Shown in pieces: positions 15,780-24,795 of a stretch of DNA of 39,118 bases. This DNA is from Candidatus Brockarchaeota archaeon (GTDB lineage Archaea; Thermoproteota; EX4484-205; JAAOZO01). Made by a program: the position numbers and the translations under genes. The stretch's first letter is position 1, and the number at the start of each line of letters is the position of its first letter. The notes under the pieces are model-generated. The model worked only from the letters and a program-made list of their open reading frames with translations. It ran no database searches and was not told the DNA's origin. The stretch covers positions 1-39,118 of the forward strand of contig JAFNIV010000016.1 of the NCBI GenBank assembly GCA_017601145.1. The letters run 5' to 3'.

Positions 15780-16331
15780 TTATCTTACAAAAAGCTTGTA
15801 TTTTTGTTTAGTTGATAGTTCTTCTTTAATTCTCTCAGCTATTATTTCCTTTATGTTGTTTACTCCTGTCCTTTCCTCAAATTCTTCAAACGACTTAAAT
15901 GCATTTTTCTCTCTTTCTTCTATTATTTTTTTAGTAATATTTTTTCCAATTCCAGAAAGTAACTCATAGCTGTGTAGCTTAGGTGTTATCAACCCCATTG
16001 AGTTCATTATCCCTAAAAATCTTTGTTCATTCGATTCTATAATTTTTATTAGCACCTGTTTTAAATTGTCTCTAGCTTCCATCGTTAAGTCCTCATAGTA
16101 AATTCTAGAAAGAACAACAACCGTTCGCTGTTGTTCTTGCAAAAAAAGTGGTATTCTTTGACCTATAGGTAGTTTCCTTCCTCCAAAAACTTGAAGTTCT
16201 AAAAGAAAGAAATACTCTTCCCCTATTGCTTGCGCATATGGAATTGGTTCCTTCCTCCAAAATCGCCTAGGTACGCCTCTATCCATGTAATCTAAAATCC
16301 AAGCAAAACTCTCTCTTTGTCTTTTCTCCAT
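15780..16331 (-). CDS. DUF655 family protein, helix-hairpin-helix, KsgA neighbour
   Basis: This is a DUF655 protein of about 183 aa, an archaeal family found beside rpoF and ksgA. FAWILDYMDRG near the start and the following acidic beta-rich part are family hallmarks. The C-terminal half has a helix-hairpin-helix-like stretch (ELLSGIGKNITKKIIEER), consistent with nucleic-acid binding. Its place just upstream of ksgA suggests a role in rRNA maturation, which is inferred from context only. The GTG at 16343 is in frame and would add four residues; I prefer the ATG at 16331. Confidence 0.85.
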   Translation of the reverse strand: MEKRQRESFAWILDYMDRGVPRRFWRKEPIPYAQAIGEEYFFLLELQVFGGRKLPIGQRIPLFLQEQQRTVVVLSRIYYEDLTMEARDNLKQVLIKIIESNEQRFLGIMNSMGLITPKLHSYELLSGIGKNITKKIIEEREKNAFKSFEEFEERTGVNNIKEIIAERIKEELSTKQKYKLFVR

Positions 16332-16621
16332 TTTTGGTCTCACTTTCTTTTAAGGATTAAGATATGATGACATTGTAAACAGAGAGCAATAATTTTTAAA
16401 GTAATTCTTTAGATAAGCTACTTTTAAGATCTTCAAAAGTTTGTAAAGCATTTTAAGGTACATCTCTACAGCTTACTACTTATGCTCCTCTGGGTTTCTT
16501 TAAAAACTTTAGCTTTTTCTTTATCTGCTTTTTATAATGTTGCTGAAAATTTCAAAACTTTAAGTTTAGGCCTAAATTTAAAGTTTAAATACTGAACCGA
16601 AAGCCTATTCGTTGAAAAACA

Positions 16622-17044
16622 ATGGCAAAAATCCTCGATATGCTATATTTAATTGATCAGCTATTAGACTATGTGGTAAATGAGCTTAACCAATGGGTAA
16701 GCTCAGGATCTACTAGGCTAAAGGAGTTTCTCTATGTTGCTCTTATAGCTTTTGTTTCTCTTCTGCTTGCAGGAGCTCCTTACATCTTAGTTTACCGTCC
16801 TCCATTAGTTTTTCCAGCTTCTAATGCTATGGGCCTGACTTTCATAGATCCGGATAGTTACGGAGAAGGTGTTTTAGAATGCTTTATTGTCGCTGCTCTT
16901 TACTTTTCTGGTCTTTATGGTATGAAATTTTTATATGATCGGCTTGATAAAATAACACCTTCAAATAAGTCAGAAGTTGCCTTAGTATTTATATCTGTAA
17001 TTCTTGTTGTTGGTTTGCTTTACTTGATAAGCACATGGAAGTAA
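16622..17044 (+). CDS. Small membrane protein with three predicted helices
   Basis: I do not recognise this family. The 140-aa product has a polar N-terminal part of about 35 residues and hydrophobic segments at about 38-56, 84-101 and 119-137. Between the first two lies a loop rich in Pro and aromatic residues (VYRPPLVFPASNAMGLTF) that looks conserved in character. The ATG follows GAAAAACA, and the AT-rich AATTTAAAGTTTAAATAC about 40 bases before is a likely promoter. It converges with carS with a 23-base gap. Similarity to a small oligosaccharyltransferase-type subunit is possible but unproven. Confidence 0.7.
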   Translation: MAKILDMLYLIDQLLDYVVNELNQWVSSGSTRLKEFLYVALIAFVSLLLAGAPYILVYRPPLVFPASNAMGLTFIDPDSYGEGVLECFIVAALYFSGLYGMKFLYDRLDKITPSNKSEVALVFISVILVVGLLYLISTWK

Positions 17045-17067
17045 GTACTCTTCACTCTTTATTATTT

Positions 17068-17568
17068 TTACCATGGGACTCTTTTTATCTTAATAATATA
17101 TCCTACAACATTAGTAAATAGATGAATCAAAGGAACTGTAAAAAGGAATGCTATCGTTGCATATATATCTAACTGACTTATTGGGTAGGAAAATATAAGA
17201 GCGCCAAAAACAAAATCATATTGGTCGAGTAGTGGGAATGGTTGACCTGGCTTTATTTTTAGTCTTCGTTTAATAAATGCTCCTATGAGGTCTCCAGTTA
17301 AGGCTCCGAATGATAGTGCGACACTAAGTATTATGCTTCTATTAATTAATACTCCAATTAAAAATCCTGTTAATCCCCCGCCAATAAATCCTCCTATAGT
17401 CTTGTTCTTACCAAAAATTGGCTCAGAGTCTATAAATTTCTTTCCAAGATCTATCGGATAAATTCCTTTGAAAATAACGGCACTAGCATTTGCGACTAAG
17501 GCTGGAGCCATAAATATGTATCCTTTTATTAAAGCGTTAATTAGTGTGTAAAAGTTTATTCCTATCAT
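17068..17568 (-). CDS. carS: CDP-archaeol synthase
   Basis: CarS transfers CMP from CTP to unsaturated archaetidic acid, giving CDP-archaeol for polar head-group addition in the membrane. The 166-aa protein is largely hydrophobic, with about five membrane segments. It has the family-typical NASAVIFKG, DSEPIFGKNKTIGGFIGG and GDLIGAFIKRRL, then PGQPFPLLDQYDFVFGAL. The ATG lies two bases after the stop of the upstream gene, so they share a transcript. Confidence 0.93.
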   Translation of the reverse strand: MIGINFYTLINALIKGYIFMAPALVANASAVIFKGIYPIDLGKKFIDSEPIFGKNKTIGGFIGGGLTGFLIGVLINRSIILSVALSFGALTGDLIGAFIKRRLKIKPGQPFPLLDQYDFVFGALIFSYPISQLDIYATIAFLFTVPLIHLFTNVVGYIIKIKRVPW

Positions 17569-17570
17569 TT

Positions 17571-18254
17571 TTATGTCCTTTGCTCTAGCTCTATTTTTCC
17601 TTCTTTCTCTTTAAAAATTAATTTAAACTTATTTCTGTTACCACCATAAAGGAAGTTCAAGTAAATTTCTTTATTCACTTCAACCTCAATTATAACATCT
17701 GGCCAAATTTCAAGCAAATCTCTTAATATGGGTTGTTCAGTTTTTAGCGTACCTTGCTCTACAATACTATAAGATTCAAAAACAGATAAATTGTTTTTTT
17801 TAGAGATCTCTTTTAAGAAAGCTCTCTCCCATAGAAACATTTTTGTGCTGTTCCTAAATTTTTCTTCATCCATCGCATCTTTGGATATGTAGTAATAGTA
17901 GTTCTCAGAGGGTTCATCAAAAAATAAAAAGTCAATCTTGTTGCGTAATAAAAAGATCGGTAGTTTTTTAAAGAAAGCAAGCTCTTGGTTTAAGTCAGTT
18001 AACGAAACAACTAATAGTTTTGAAAGTTGTTCTTTTGTGTTTAAAAATTTTTCTATCAGTATTTCAATTGGAATTGTCCTATTTGGGGTTACAACTATTC
18101 CTTTTTTTCCTCTCTTTAGTTCACTTGAAACGAAGTGGAATGTAACCAATGTTTTATAGAATTTAAGCTTGCTTAAGATCACTAAGTAACGAGAATTTGC
18201 CTGTATTAATTTGTTTTTTTCAAGTTCTTCCTTGTCTAGTAATATAGTAGTCAA
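17571..18254 (-). CDS. Unrecognised protein upstream of carS, possibly a degenerate RecA-like fold
   Basis: I cannot place this 227-aa protein with confidence. It has a regular alternation of beta-like and helical stretches (YLVILSKLKFYKTLVTFHF, GIVVTPNRT, LLVVSLTD, DFLFFDEPS) and a C-terminal beta-rich tail (VIIEVEV and FKLIFKEKEGKIELEQ), which recalls the order of strands in RadA/RadB paralogues. No Walker A is present, so it would not bind ATP in the usual way. It starts with TTG and runs straight into carS. Any link to lipid synthesis comes only from that coupling. Confidence 0.55.
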   Translation of the reverse strand: MTTILLDKEELEKNKLIQANSRYLVILSKLKFYKTLVTFHFVSSELKRGKKGIVVTPNRTIPIEILIEKFLNTKEQLSKLLVVSLTDLNQELAFFKKLPIFLLRNKIDFLFFDEPSENYYYYISKDAMDEEKFRNSTKMFLWERAFLKEISKKNNLSVFESYSIVEQGTLKTEQPILRDLLEIWPDVIIEVEVNKEIYLNFLYGGNRNKFKLIFKEKEGKIELEQRT

Positions 18255-18317
18255 ACTTAAAAGTATCCTAAAAAAGTTGGTTGTTAAAAATGTTTTTAGT
18301 CCCTTTGTAAGTTAAAA

Positions 18318-20618
18318 ATGCTAAAGTCAATAAGAGAAATCTTTCCTTACGAACCGCATCCTGGCCAAATTAGTCTTGCTCAAGCCGTTCTTGAAACTTC
18401 CTTAAATAATGAGCATTTGATTGTTAATGCTCCCACTGGTTTTGGGAAAACAATTTCTGTCTTATCTGGTCTTTTTATTGCTCTAAAGCTTAATGACGCT
18501 AGCGTGTTCTACTTAGTTAGAACACATAGAGAAGCTGAAGAAGTGGTAAAAGAGTCAAGAAAATTGGCCGAAATATCCAATTCTGACTTTACTGTACTAG
18601 AAATAAGAGGCAAACAAAGTCTTTGTCTCAGGTATGGAGAGGTACTTCCCTCAATTAGTTTAGAGACATTCTGTAAACTTAGCAAGAACAATTGTCCTTT
18701 GTTTATAAAATTGCCAAATTTTAATCCAAAACTTGAAGGAGTAATAAGCAGTAAAGACCTGCTTAACATGGGGGGCAAATTTAATGTATGCCCGTATTTT
18801 CTTGCAAGGAAGTTGATTAGCTCTGCAAAAGTAGTTATTCTACCGTATCCTTACATGTTTAATTTTAAATTAAGAGATGAATTGCTAGATTTAGTGTTCC
18901 ATAGAGAAAAAATAGGATTAGTAATAGATGAGTGCGTATCTGGAGACTCCCTGATTGAAACAAGTGAAGGTCTCATTCCTGCTAAGCACCTTTATCGTGA
19001 TGTTTTAGAATTTCCCAAGTATATAACATTGACTTCTGTAAATTTTTATAAGAACAATTCTATATCTATTAGTAAAGTTAAAACTGCATACGCCACATTT
19101 AGCAAAGGGATTGTGATTAAGCTAAAGAGTTCTCATAAATTGATAGTAACTCCAAGTACAAAGCTTTTTGCTAAGTGCGAGCGTGGCGAAGAATGGCTGC
19201 AAGCGAAGATTTTATCGCCTAATTGTAAAGTTTTAGTAAAAGATGAAGAGAACAATTTGTTTTTTGAAGAAATAGAAGACATTAAATTTGGAAATACTGA
19301 AATGTTTTTTGATTTTTCAGTTATTCCCTATCACAATTTTTTTGCAAACAGTATATTAGTTCATAACTCCCACAACTTTCCGTACTCAATGTATAGTGAG
19401 CAGACGAGAAAAATAAGTCTAAGTGATCTGAAAGAACTTCTGCTCTTTTCAAGAAGATGTAGACTTAGAGTACTAGAGAAAGTTGTCATATTATTTTTAA
19501 AAGCTTCAGAACAAGTCATTGAAAGTAAAGAAGTTCCTCTAGGAACCTTTCTTTATCTTATCAAAAAAGAGCTTCCAGAAGTAGAACTTGGTAAGTTCTT
19601 TCAATTGGCAATAGAAGATTTGAAAAAACTTGAAAAACTTGTCATAAAGAACAAGCTTCCAATAGATGAATCGCTAAAAAATTTTAATGAGCTATTGGAA
19701 TTCATAAACTCCAAACAAACAAAAAATTTATTTATTCAGTTTGACGATGAAGAAAAGTCTTTTGGTGCTGTAAAACCAGAAATAATGGAAGAAGCAAGAA
19801 AACTCATTAACAACTTTGATTTTTCTATACACTTATCTGGGACTCTTGAGTGGTTTAGCGATTATGCAAAAATAATTGGCTTTTCGAGAAGTCATTACAA
19901 GATTTTTAATGTTGAGTTAAGAGATTACGGTAGAGTATTTCTTGGAATTTTAACTAACCTCACAACGAAGTTTAATGAAAGAAACGATACTATGTATTAT
20001 TCTTCTGTAGAAAAAATAGCTAAAGTAATTAACTCAACTTATGGTAAAAGTATCCTCTATGTACCCAGTTATGAAATACTATCTGAGCTTTTAGCCCGAA
20101 ATTTAAAAAATCTAGTAGATAAGGAAATATTTTACGAATCAAAGGAGATAAGTGGCGAAGAGCATAGTCTATTGGTTAAAGATTTTGAAGAAAGTTCACC
20201 AAATTCTGTTTTTATCGCTGTACTTGGTGGTAGAACAAGTGAAGGCATAAATTTTGAAAAGAAGGATGTAAAGAATGCAATAGTTTTTGGTGTTCCATTT
20301 CAAGAACCTACACCTAGATTAGAGCGATTCTCAAAGATCATAGAAGACATAGATAAAGGAAAAGGTATAGACTTCGCTTATGTCTATCCTGCAGTAATAA
20401 AAGTTTCTCAAGCTTTAGGTCGAGTTATAAGAGGCCCAAGCGATTTTGGAATCATGGTTCTTATTGATGAAAGGTATTTAGACCAAAGAATTTTTGGTAA
20501 ATTACCAAGCTGGATACGGAAGCAACTAAAAGGTTTTTACAATAACGAAGACCTACTAATAGCTGACATGAAAAACTTTATGAGTACAACATTCAACATG
20601 TTTGGTTATGTCAAGTAA
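18318..20618 (+). CDS. xpd: XPD/Rad3-family 4Fe-4S DNA helicase, interrupted by an intein
   Basis: XPD is a 5'-3' DNA-repair helicase with a 4Fe-4S domain. Walker A is APTGFGKT at 38-45. Four cysteines at 103, 119, 126 and 158 are placed as the cluster ligands. The Walker B/DEAH box starts VIDE at 202-205 but is then broken by a 145-residue intein (206-350) and resumes as SHNF. Removal gives a 621-aa helicase with a DESH box, a normal length. C-terminal motifs include GGRTSEGINF and QALGRVIRG (motif VI, arginine finger). The ATG lies soon after an AT-rich promoter region. The UbiD-family gene starts within its last codons. Confidence 0.93.
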   Translation: MLKSIREIFPYEPHPGQISLAQAVLETSLNNEHLIVNAPTGFGKTISVLSGLFIALKLNDASVFYLVRTHREAEEVVKESRKLAEISNSDFTVLEIRGKQSLCLRYGEVLPSISLETFCKLSKNNCPLFIKLPNFNPKLEGVISSKDLLNMGGKFNVCPYFLARKLISSAKVVILPYPYMFNFKLRDELLDLVFHREKIGLVIDECVSGDSLIETSEGLIPAKHLYRDVLEFPKYITLTSVNFYKNNSISISKVKTAYATFSKGIVIKLKSSHKLIVTPSTKLFAKCERGEEWLQAKILSPNCKVLVKDEENNLFFEEIEDIKFGNTEMFFDFSVIPYHNFFANSILVHNSHNFPYSMYSEQTRKISLSDLKELLLFSRRCRLRVLEKVVILFLKASEQVIESKEVPLGTFLYLIKKELPEVELGKFFQLAIEDLKKLEKLVIKNKLPIDESLKNFNELLEFINSKQTKNLFIQFDDEEKSFGAVKPEIMEEARKLINNFDFSIHLSGTLEWFSDYAKIIGFSRSHYKIFNVELRDYGRVFLGILTNLTTKFNERNDTMYYSSVEKIAKVINSTYGKSILYVPSYEILSELLARNLKNLVDKEIFYESKEISGEEHSLLVKDFEESSPNSVFIAVLGGRTSEGINFEKKDVKNAIVFGVPFQEPTPRLERFSKIIEDIDKGKGIDFAYVYPAVIKVSQALGRVIRGPSDFGIMVLIDERYLDQRIFGKLPSWIRKQLKGFYNNEDLLIADMKNFMSTTFNMFGYVK
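18933..19367 (+). other. Mini-intein (145 aa) in the DEAH box of XPD
   Basis: This is an in-frame protein-splicing element without a homing endonuclease. It starts with Cys (CVSGDSLI, block A). Block B is SSHKLIVTP, with His at precursor position 273. Block F is FFDFSVIPYHNFFANSILV, and block G ends VHN with Ser as the +1 extein residue. These are the nucleophile, penultimate His and terminal Asn needed for splicing. The length matches a splicing domain alone. It sits exactly between Glu and the next residue of the DEAH motif. That residue is Ser rather than the common Ala and provides the +1 hydroxyl. Confidence 0.93.
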
Positions 20619-21915
20619 TAGGCTTAAGGACTTTGTTAAGGGTTTGCCATCATTAAAGCTAGTGAAAGGGCCGTTTTCAAGCGATTCTGAAGTTTCTAAG
20701 CTTATCTTTAATAACATGAATACACCGATATGGATTGATGAACCTTTTGGCGAAAAGAATACGTTAGTTTCCAACATTTTTTCAAGTAAACAAATACTTT
20801 CTTATGCGTTAAAATGCAGTGAAAAGGACCTTCTTGACACTTTTTCAAAAGCAATAAAAGAAACGTTGGCCGAAAGAAGCAAACTTCATATTAAGAAGCA
20901 AAACGTAAAGAACAATTTTTTAGAAATTAACGAACTTAACAGAAAAATAATGCCTTTCTTTCAATACTTTGAAGGAGACAAGGGGCCATATATTACAAGT
21001 TCAATTGTTATAGCAAAAAATGATGAACTAGATTACATAAATGCATCAATTCATAGATTATTAGTCGTAAATAAAAAAAATCTTGTAATTAGAATGGTCG
21101 AAGGAAGACATCTACACAAAATATACGAAAAAAATAGAAGAGATGGAAAGGATACAGAAGTTGCAATATTAATCGGTACTTCTCCTTCACTTCTTTTATC
21201 TGCTGCAACAACTCTTCCACTTGGAGTATCAGAACTAGTTTTAGCTTCAAAACTTAAGTCGGCAGAAATCGAAGTGACGGAAGATATAACAGAAAATTTT
21301 ATAGTTCCTACAGAAACTGAATACATAATTTTAGCAGAAATATCAAAAGATGAGTTTGCAGAAGAACGAATGGCTGATATCCTTTTAACTTACGATGCTC
21401 TACGCAAGCAACCAGTTGTAAAAATTAAAAGAATTTACATAAGAGATGACTCGATTTATCATGCTATTTTGCCTGGTGGCTTAGAACATAAACTTTTAAT
21501 GGGCTTCCCAAGAATGGCTGCAATCAAGCATGCTTTAACTGAAAAGGGAATAAAAGTAAGGGATGTAACTCTTACTCCTGGCTCTGGTGGGTGGCTTCAT
21601 GCTGTTGTTAGTATAGAAAAAATAAATGAGAGCGATGGAAAAGAAACAATAATAACTATTTTAAATGAACATAGGTCTGTGAAAGGTGTTATAGTTGTTG
21701 ATGATGATATAGATGTAAGTAGTTACGAAGATATCGATTTTGCTATAGCTACTAGACTTAAAGGAAGAAATCAAATAGTTTGGATAGACGGCTTACGTGG
21801 TTCGACTTTAGATCCTTCTGCGAACCAAGTTGATCAAACAACAATAAAATGGGGTTTGGATTTGACATTAAAGGATATCGATAAGACTAAGTATAAAAAG
21901 GCGAGAATTAATTGA
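20608..21915 (+). CDS. UbiD-family decarboxylase, probable trans-anhydromevalonate 5-phosphate decarboxylase
   Basis: UbiD enzymes decarboxylate unsaturated acids using prenylated FMN. The roughly 435-aa product shows the family course: FFQYFEGDKGPYITSS (about 107-122), NASIHRLL, RMVEGRHLH, then ILIGTSPSLLLSAATTLP. The two genes that follow encode both subunits of an AcnX-type phosphomevalonate dehydratase. This trio matches the archaeal modified mevalonate pathway, in which this enzyme makes isopentenyl phosphate from trans-anhydromevalonate 5-phosphate. The start is the ATG at 20608 or the TTG at 20602, both inside the end of xpd. A UbiX flavin prenyltransferase is required but is not in this window. 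Confidence 0.87.
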   Translation: MSSNRLKDFVKGLPSLKLVKGPFSSDSEVSKLIFNNMNTPIWIDEPFGEKNTLVSNIFSSKQILSYALKCSEKDLLDTFSKAIKETLAERSKLHIKKQNVKNNFLEINELNRKIMPFFQYFEGDKGPYITSSIVIAKNDELDYINASIHRLLVVNKKNLVIRMVEGRHLHKIYEKNRRDGKDTEVAILIGTSPSLLLSAATTLPLGVSELVLASKLKSAEIEVTEDITENFIVPTETEYIILAEISKDEFAEERMADILLTYDALRKQPVVKIKRIYIRDDSIYHAILPGGLEHKLLMGFPRMAAIKHALTEKGIKVRDVTLTPGSGGWLHAVVSIEKINESDGKETIITILNEHRSVKGVIVVDDDIDVSSYEDIDFAIATRLKGRNQIVWIDGLRGSTLDPSANQVDQTTIKWGLDLTLKDIDKTKYKKARIN

Positions 21916-23033
21916 TCGATAAGAAAGACTTACTAGAATTAATTTCAGTTCCATTCAAGCTTGAAGGTTTAAAACCAAGATTCATAAGAATAAGTAGTGC
22001 ACATATTTCAGGAATTTCTTACAACAACATAGGAGAAGAGGGGTTAGAACTTCTCAAAGAACTTCTGAGTTCTGGCTTAAAGATTACAGTTTCTACAACA
22101 ATAAACCCTGGATTTTGTGAGCTGGAAAAAAAAGATTGTGATAGTGAAACTTGTAAAAAACAACTGGAAATTGTAGAAATTTTTAAAAAGCTTGGAGCAA
22201 AGCCAACTTTATCTTGTATTCCTTACTTGCTTGGTAACATACCTAAAAAAGGTGATCATGTTGCTTGGGCTGAATCTAATGCCGTTCTTTATACTAATTC
22301 TGTAATAGGTGCTTGGAGTAATAAAGAAAGTGGTTTAACTGCTTTAGCTTCTGCCATTCTAGGCATTACTTCTTATTATGGAGTTCACTTAGAAGAGAAT
22401 AGAATTCCAAAAGTTAAAGTTAATTTTAACTTTAAATTAAGGGACGAAGTAGATGCTGGTCTGGCTGGATTTGTTTTAGGAAAAGTTGTGAAGGATAGTA
22501 TTCCGTTGGTTCCTAACTTATTCAAAAGTAGATACAACTTAATTGAGTTTTTAGCTTCAGTGGGTACCAGTGGAGTTATTCCTTTAGTTGTAGTTGAAGA
22601 TGTAACGCCTATTTCTGTTAGTAAAGAACATATAAGCCAAATGCAAAGTCTATCCATTGATGAAGAAGAAATAAACACAGCAAAAAGCAGTCTTGAAAAT
22701 CTAAAAAACGAAGAAGATGCAATTTTATTAGGCTGTCCTCATTTCAGTTTTAAAGAAGTAGAAGATTTGTTAAAGCTCAATAGAAAAAGAGATAAGTTCA
22801 TTTTTGTTTTTGTGCCAAAAGAAGTAAAAGTTGAAGCAGAGAAAAGATATTCAAAGGAACTAAATGATAAGAATATAAAATTAGTATCTGATTCATGTAT
22901 CTTATGGTGTGGAATTATTTCAAGAAATTATAGAAAAGTGATAACAAACTCAATTAAAGGTGCTTATTATCTAAGAAATGTTTTAAAGGTTGAAGTTGGT
23001 ATAAGACGAAAAAGTGAAATTATGGATGTCTGA
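21912..23033 (+). CDS. AcnX large subunit, phosphomevalonate dehydratase
   Basis: This aconitase-X catalytic subunit (DUF521) dehydrates mevalonate 5-phosphate to trans-anhydromevalonate 5-phosphate with the small subunit, using an iron-sulfur cluster. The 373-aa product has RISSAHISGISY at about 25-36, TTINPGFCE with a candidate ligand Cys, LSCIPYLLGN, WAESNAVLYTNSVIGAWSNKE, ILLGCPHFS and CILWCG. It begins with TTG overlapping the stop of the UbiD-type gene by four bases. The substrate is inferred from the neighbours. In bacteria some AcnX act on hydroxyproline derivatives. Confidence 0.9.
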   Translation: MIDKKDLLELISVPFKLEGLKPRFIRISSAHISGISYNNIGEEGLELLKELLSSGLKITVSTTINPGFCELEKKDCDSETCKKQLEIVEIFKKLGAKPTLSCIPYLLGNIPKKGDHVAWAESNAVLYTNSVIGAWSNKESGLTALASAILGITSYYGVHLEENRIPKVKVNFNFKLRDEVDAGLAGFVLGKVVKDSIPLVPNLFKSRYNLIEFLASVGTSGVIPLVVVEDVTPISVSKEHISQMQSLSIDEEEINTAKSSLENLKNEEDAILLGCPHFSFKEVEDLLKLNRKRDKFIFVFVPKEVKVEAEKRYSKELNDKNIKLVSDSCILWCGIISRNYRKVITNSIKGAYYLRNVLKVEVGIRRKSEIMDV

Positions 23034-23433
23034 AGTAAAAAAGTTTAAAGTTAAGTGGGTTTCTTTTAAAAAATTTAGCGGAGAAACTTTAAAGAGTTCT
23101 GTTCCAATTTCATTTCTTGGTGGAGTAGACCCAAAAACTGGTGTAATAATAGATTCATCAAATAGTTTATACGGAAAGTCTATAAAAGATAAAGTCCTAT
23201 TAATGCCATTTGGAGTCGGAAGCACTGTTGGAAGCTACATAATATATGCACTCAAGAAAAATCTTGCTGCGCCAATTGCTATACTCACTTACAAGCCAGA
23301 CATTATTGTTCCTAGTGGTTGCGCTATTTCGAGAATACCTTATGGTTTACTATCTTATAATGATTGGCTGAAAATTGAAGATCATATTCTTATAAGAGCT
23401 GAGGAAGAAAACGAAATAGTAGTAAGCCTTTAA
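23026..23433 (+). CDS. AcnX small subunit, phosphomevalonate dehydratase
   Basis: This DUF126 swivelling-domain subunit, about 135 aa, partners the preceding large subunit. SFLGGVDPKTGVIID (about 33-47) and LLMPFGVGSTVGSYI (about 67-81) are the family landmarks. The ATG at 23026 overlaps the large-subunit gene by eight bases; the GTG at 23014 would add four residues. The stop interlocks with that of the convergent HD-domain gene through a shared TTAA at 23430-23433. Confidence 0.9.
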   Translation: MSEVKKFKVKWVSFKKFSGETLKSSVPISFLGGVDPKTGVIIDSSNSLYGKSIKDKVLLMPFGVGSTVGSYIIYALKKNLAAPIAILTYKPDIIVPSGCAISRIPYGLLSYNDWLKIEDHILIRAEEENEIVVSL

Positions 23434-24734
23434 AAAGAAACCTTCGTAAGGTATGTCCCCTCTTCAAAAATTGTTTTCGCTGCTTCTGCTACTTGTTCTC
23501 TGTAGCTTGAGGTTGTGTAAACTCTTACTATGTCTACAAAACCTCTAAGATTTTCAACAATTGGAGAAACGTCAAGCAAAGACTTTACGGATATAGATTG
23601 CCCTTTTTTTATTACAACGGGGATGTACTCTGCTCCAGTTCTTTCTCTTTTTTCAAAAAATGGTCTAAATGGTAAAGAAGGAACTGTAGACAGGTCGAGA
23701 ATAACATAGTTATCGTCTATCTTTGCTTTTTCCGCAATTTCTTTTTCAATGCTATGTCTAACTTTTGGATTTCCAACTAGTGATGAGAAGTGTTTATTTT
23801 CATGGTGCATTATTGCTTCTAAAGCTGTTTTGAATAAGTTTCTGTTGTTTAGGCCTAATATTAGCTCTTTAGCTAGCTTTATTTCCTTTGATTCATCTTT
23901 TAGCCTCAGTATTTCATTAGTAACATAGTCATCAACAAGCTTAAGATATTCCTCAGGATTCTTGAAAGAAGTTAATCCTATTCTGTCATCAGAAAGGAAC
24001 ATAGCTTTAGATATCATTACATCGGCTGCTCTTACTGTTTTATGAAAATAAACTGCTTTAAACATCATGTATCTCGCAAAATAAAATGATTCTAGAGCAT
24101 AAAGTGCTGCATAATCTACAGCTAGGTTATTATCTAAAACTTCTAAGGAATCTATTATTCTGTCAATATCTACAATTCCATATTCAACTCCGGTATGCAA
24201 GGAATCTCTCAGTAAAAAATCCATTACATCAGCATCAAAATATCCTGAAACTATTTGATTCATATAAGGCTGGTTCTTATCGCTTTTTCCAATCGACAAT
24301 TTAGAAATTTCACTAACTTCAAAGCCATTTTCTTTCAATATGTCTGAGATTTCAGTATTTTCGATAAGCCATATAGTTAAGTCTTCATGGGTTAAATTCC
24401 TTCTTTCACTCAATATTTCTTCAAACATATGAGAAAATGGTCCATGCCCTAAGTCATGTAACATAGCTGCGACTCTGATCTTTTGAATTTCTTCTTCGTT
24501 TATCAATTTCTTCTGTTTAAGCTTTTCAGCCATTTTCCAGGCTATATGCATAACGCCTATTGAATGCGGAAATCTTGAGTAGTTTGCGCAAGGATACGTT
24601 AAATCAGCAAAAGCTAGTTGTTTTATCCTTCTTAACCTTTGGAAATATGGTGTGTCTATTATCTTTTTTTCCAATTCCGTAAACTTTACATACTTATGTA
24701 CAGTGTCTCTTATTTCCCCTATAAAGTCTAGCAT
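23430..24734 (-). CDS. HD-domain phosphohydrolase (dGTPase/SAMHD1-like)
   Basis: This is a metal-dependent nucleotide phosphohydrolase of the SAMHD1/YwfO-like group. The 434-aa protein has RFPHSIGV (His57), then MLHDLGHGPFSHMFE (His93-Asp94, His97, His102) and a later FDADVMDFLLRDS that supplies the last Asp. IIDTPYFQRLRRIKQL before the first His is typical. Likely substrates are dNTPs or related nucleotides, so it may help control nucleotide pools next to thymidylate kinase, though that is inference. No extra domain is visible beyond the C-terminal regulatory half. Confidence 0.85.
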   Translation of the reverse strand: MLDFIGEIRDTVHKYVKFTELEKKIIDTPYFQRLRRIKQLAFADLTYPCANYSRFPHSIGVMHIAWKMAEKLKQKKLINEEEIQKIRVAAMLHDLGHGPFSHMFEEILSERRNLTHEDLTIWLIENTEISDILKENGFEVSEISKLSIGKSDKNQPYMNQIVSGYFDADVMDFLLRDSLHTGVEYGIVDIDRIIDSLEVLDNNLAVDYAALYALESFYFARYMMFKAVYFHKTVRAADVMISKAMFLSDDRIGLTSFKNPEEYLKLVDDYVTNEILRLKDESKEIKLAKELILGLNNRNLFKTALEAIMHHENKHFSSLVGNPKVRHSIEKEIAEKAKIDDNYVILDLSTVPSLPFRPFFEKRERTGAEYIPVVIKKGQSISVKSLLDVSPIVENLRGFVDIVRVYTTSSYREQVAEAAKTIFEEGTYLTKVSF

Positions 24735-24795
24735 TTTACTTTCGGTTACAAAGTTAATGTTTATGAACTTTTCCTCTTATTACTAGCGTAAAGCC

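Noticed and set aside
16361-16420. C/D box sRNA near ATGATGA at 16364-16370
   Set aside because: No CTGA D box lies within about 60 bases downstream.
18318-20618. Two separate genes or a frameshift in XPD because of the foreign central block
   Set aside because: The block is in frame, has intein end motifs and a Cys...His-Asn/Ser junction, and the flanking helicase parts join cleanly.
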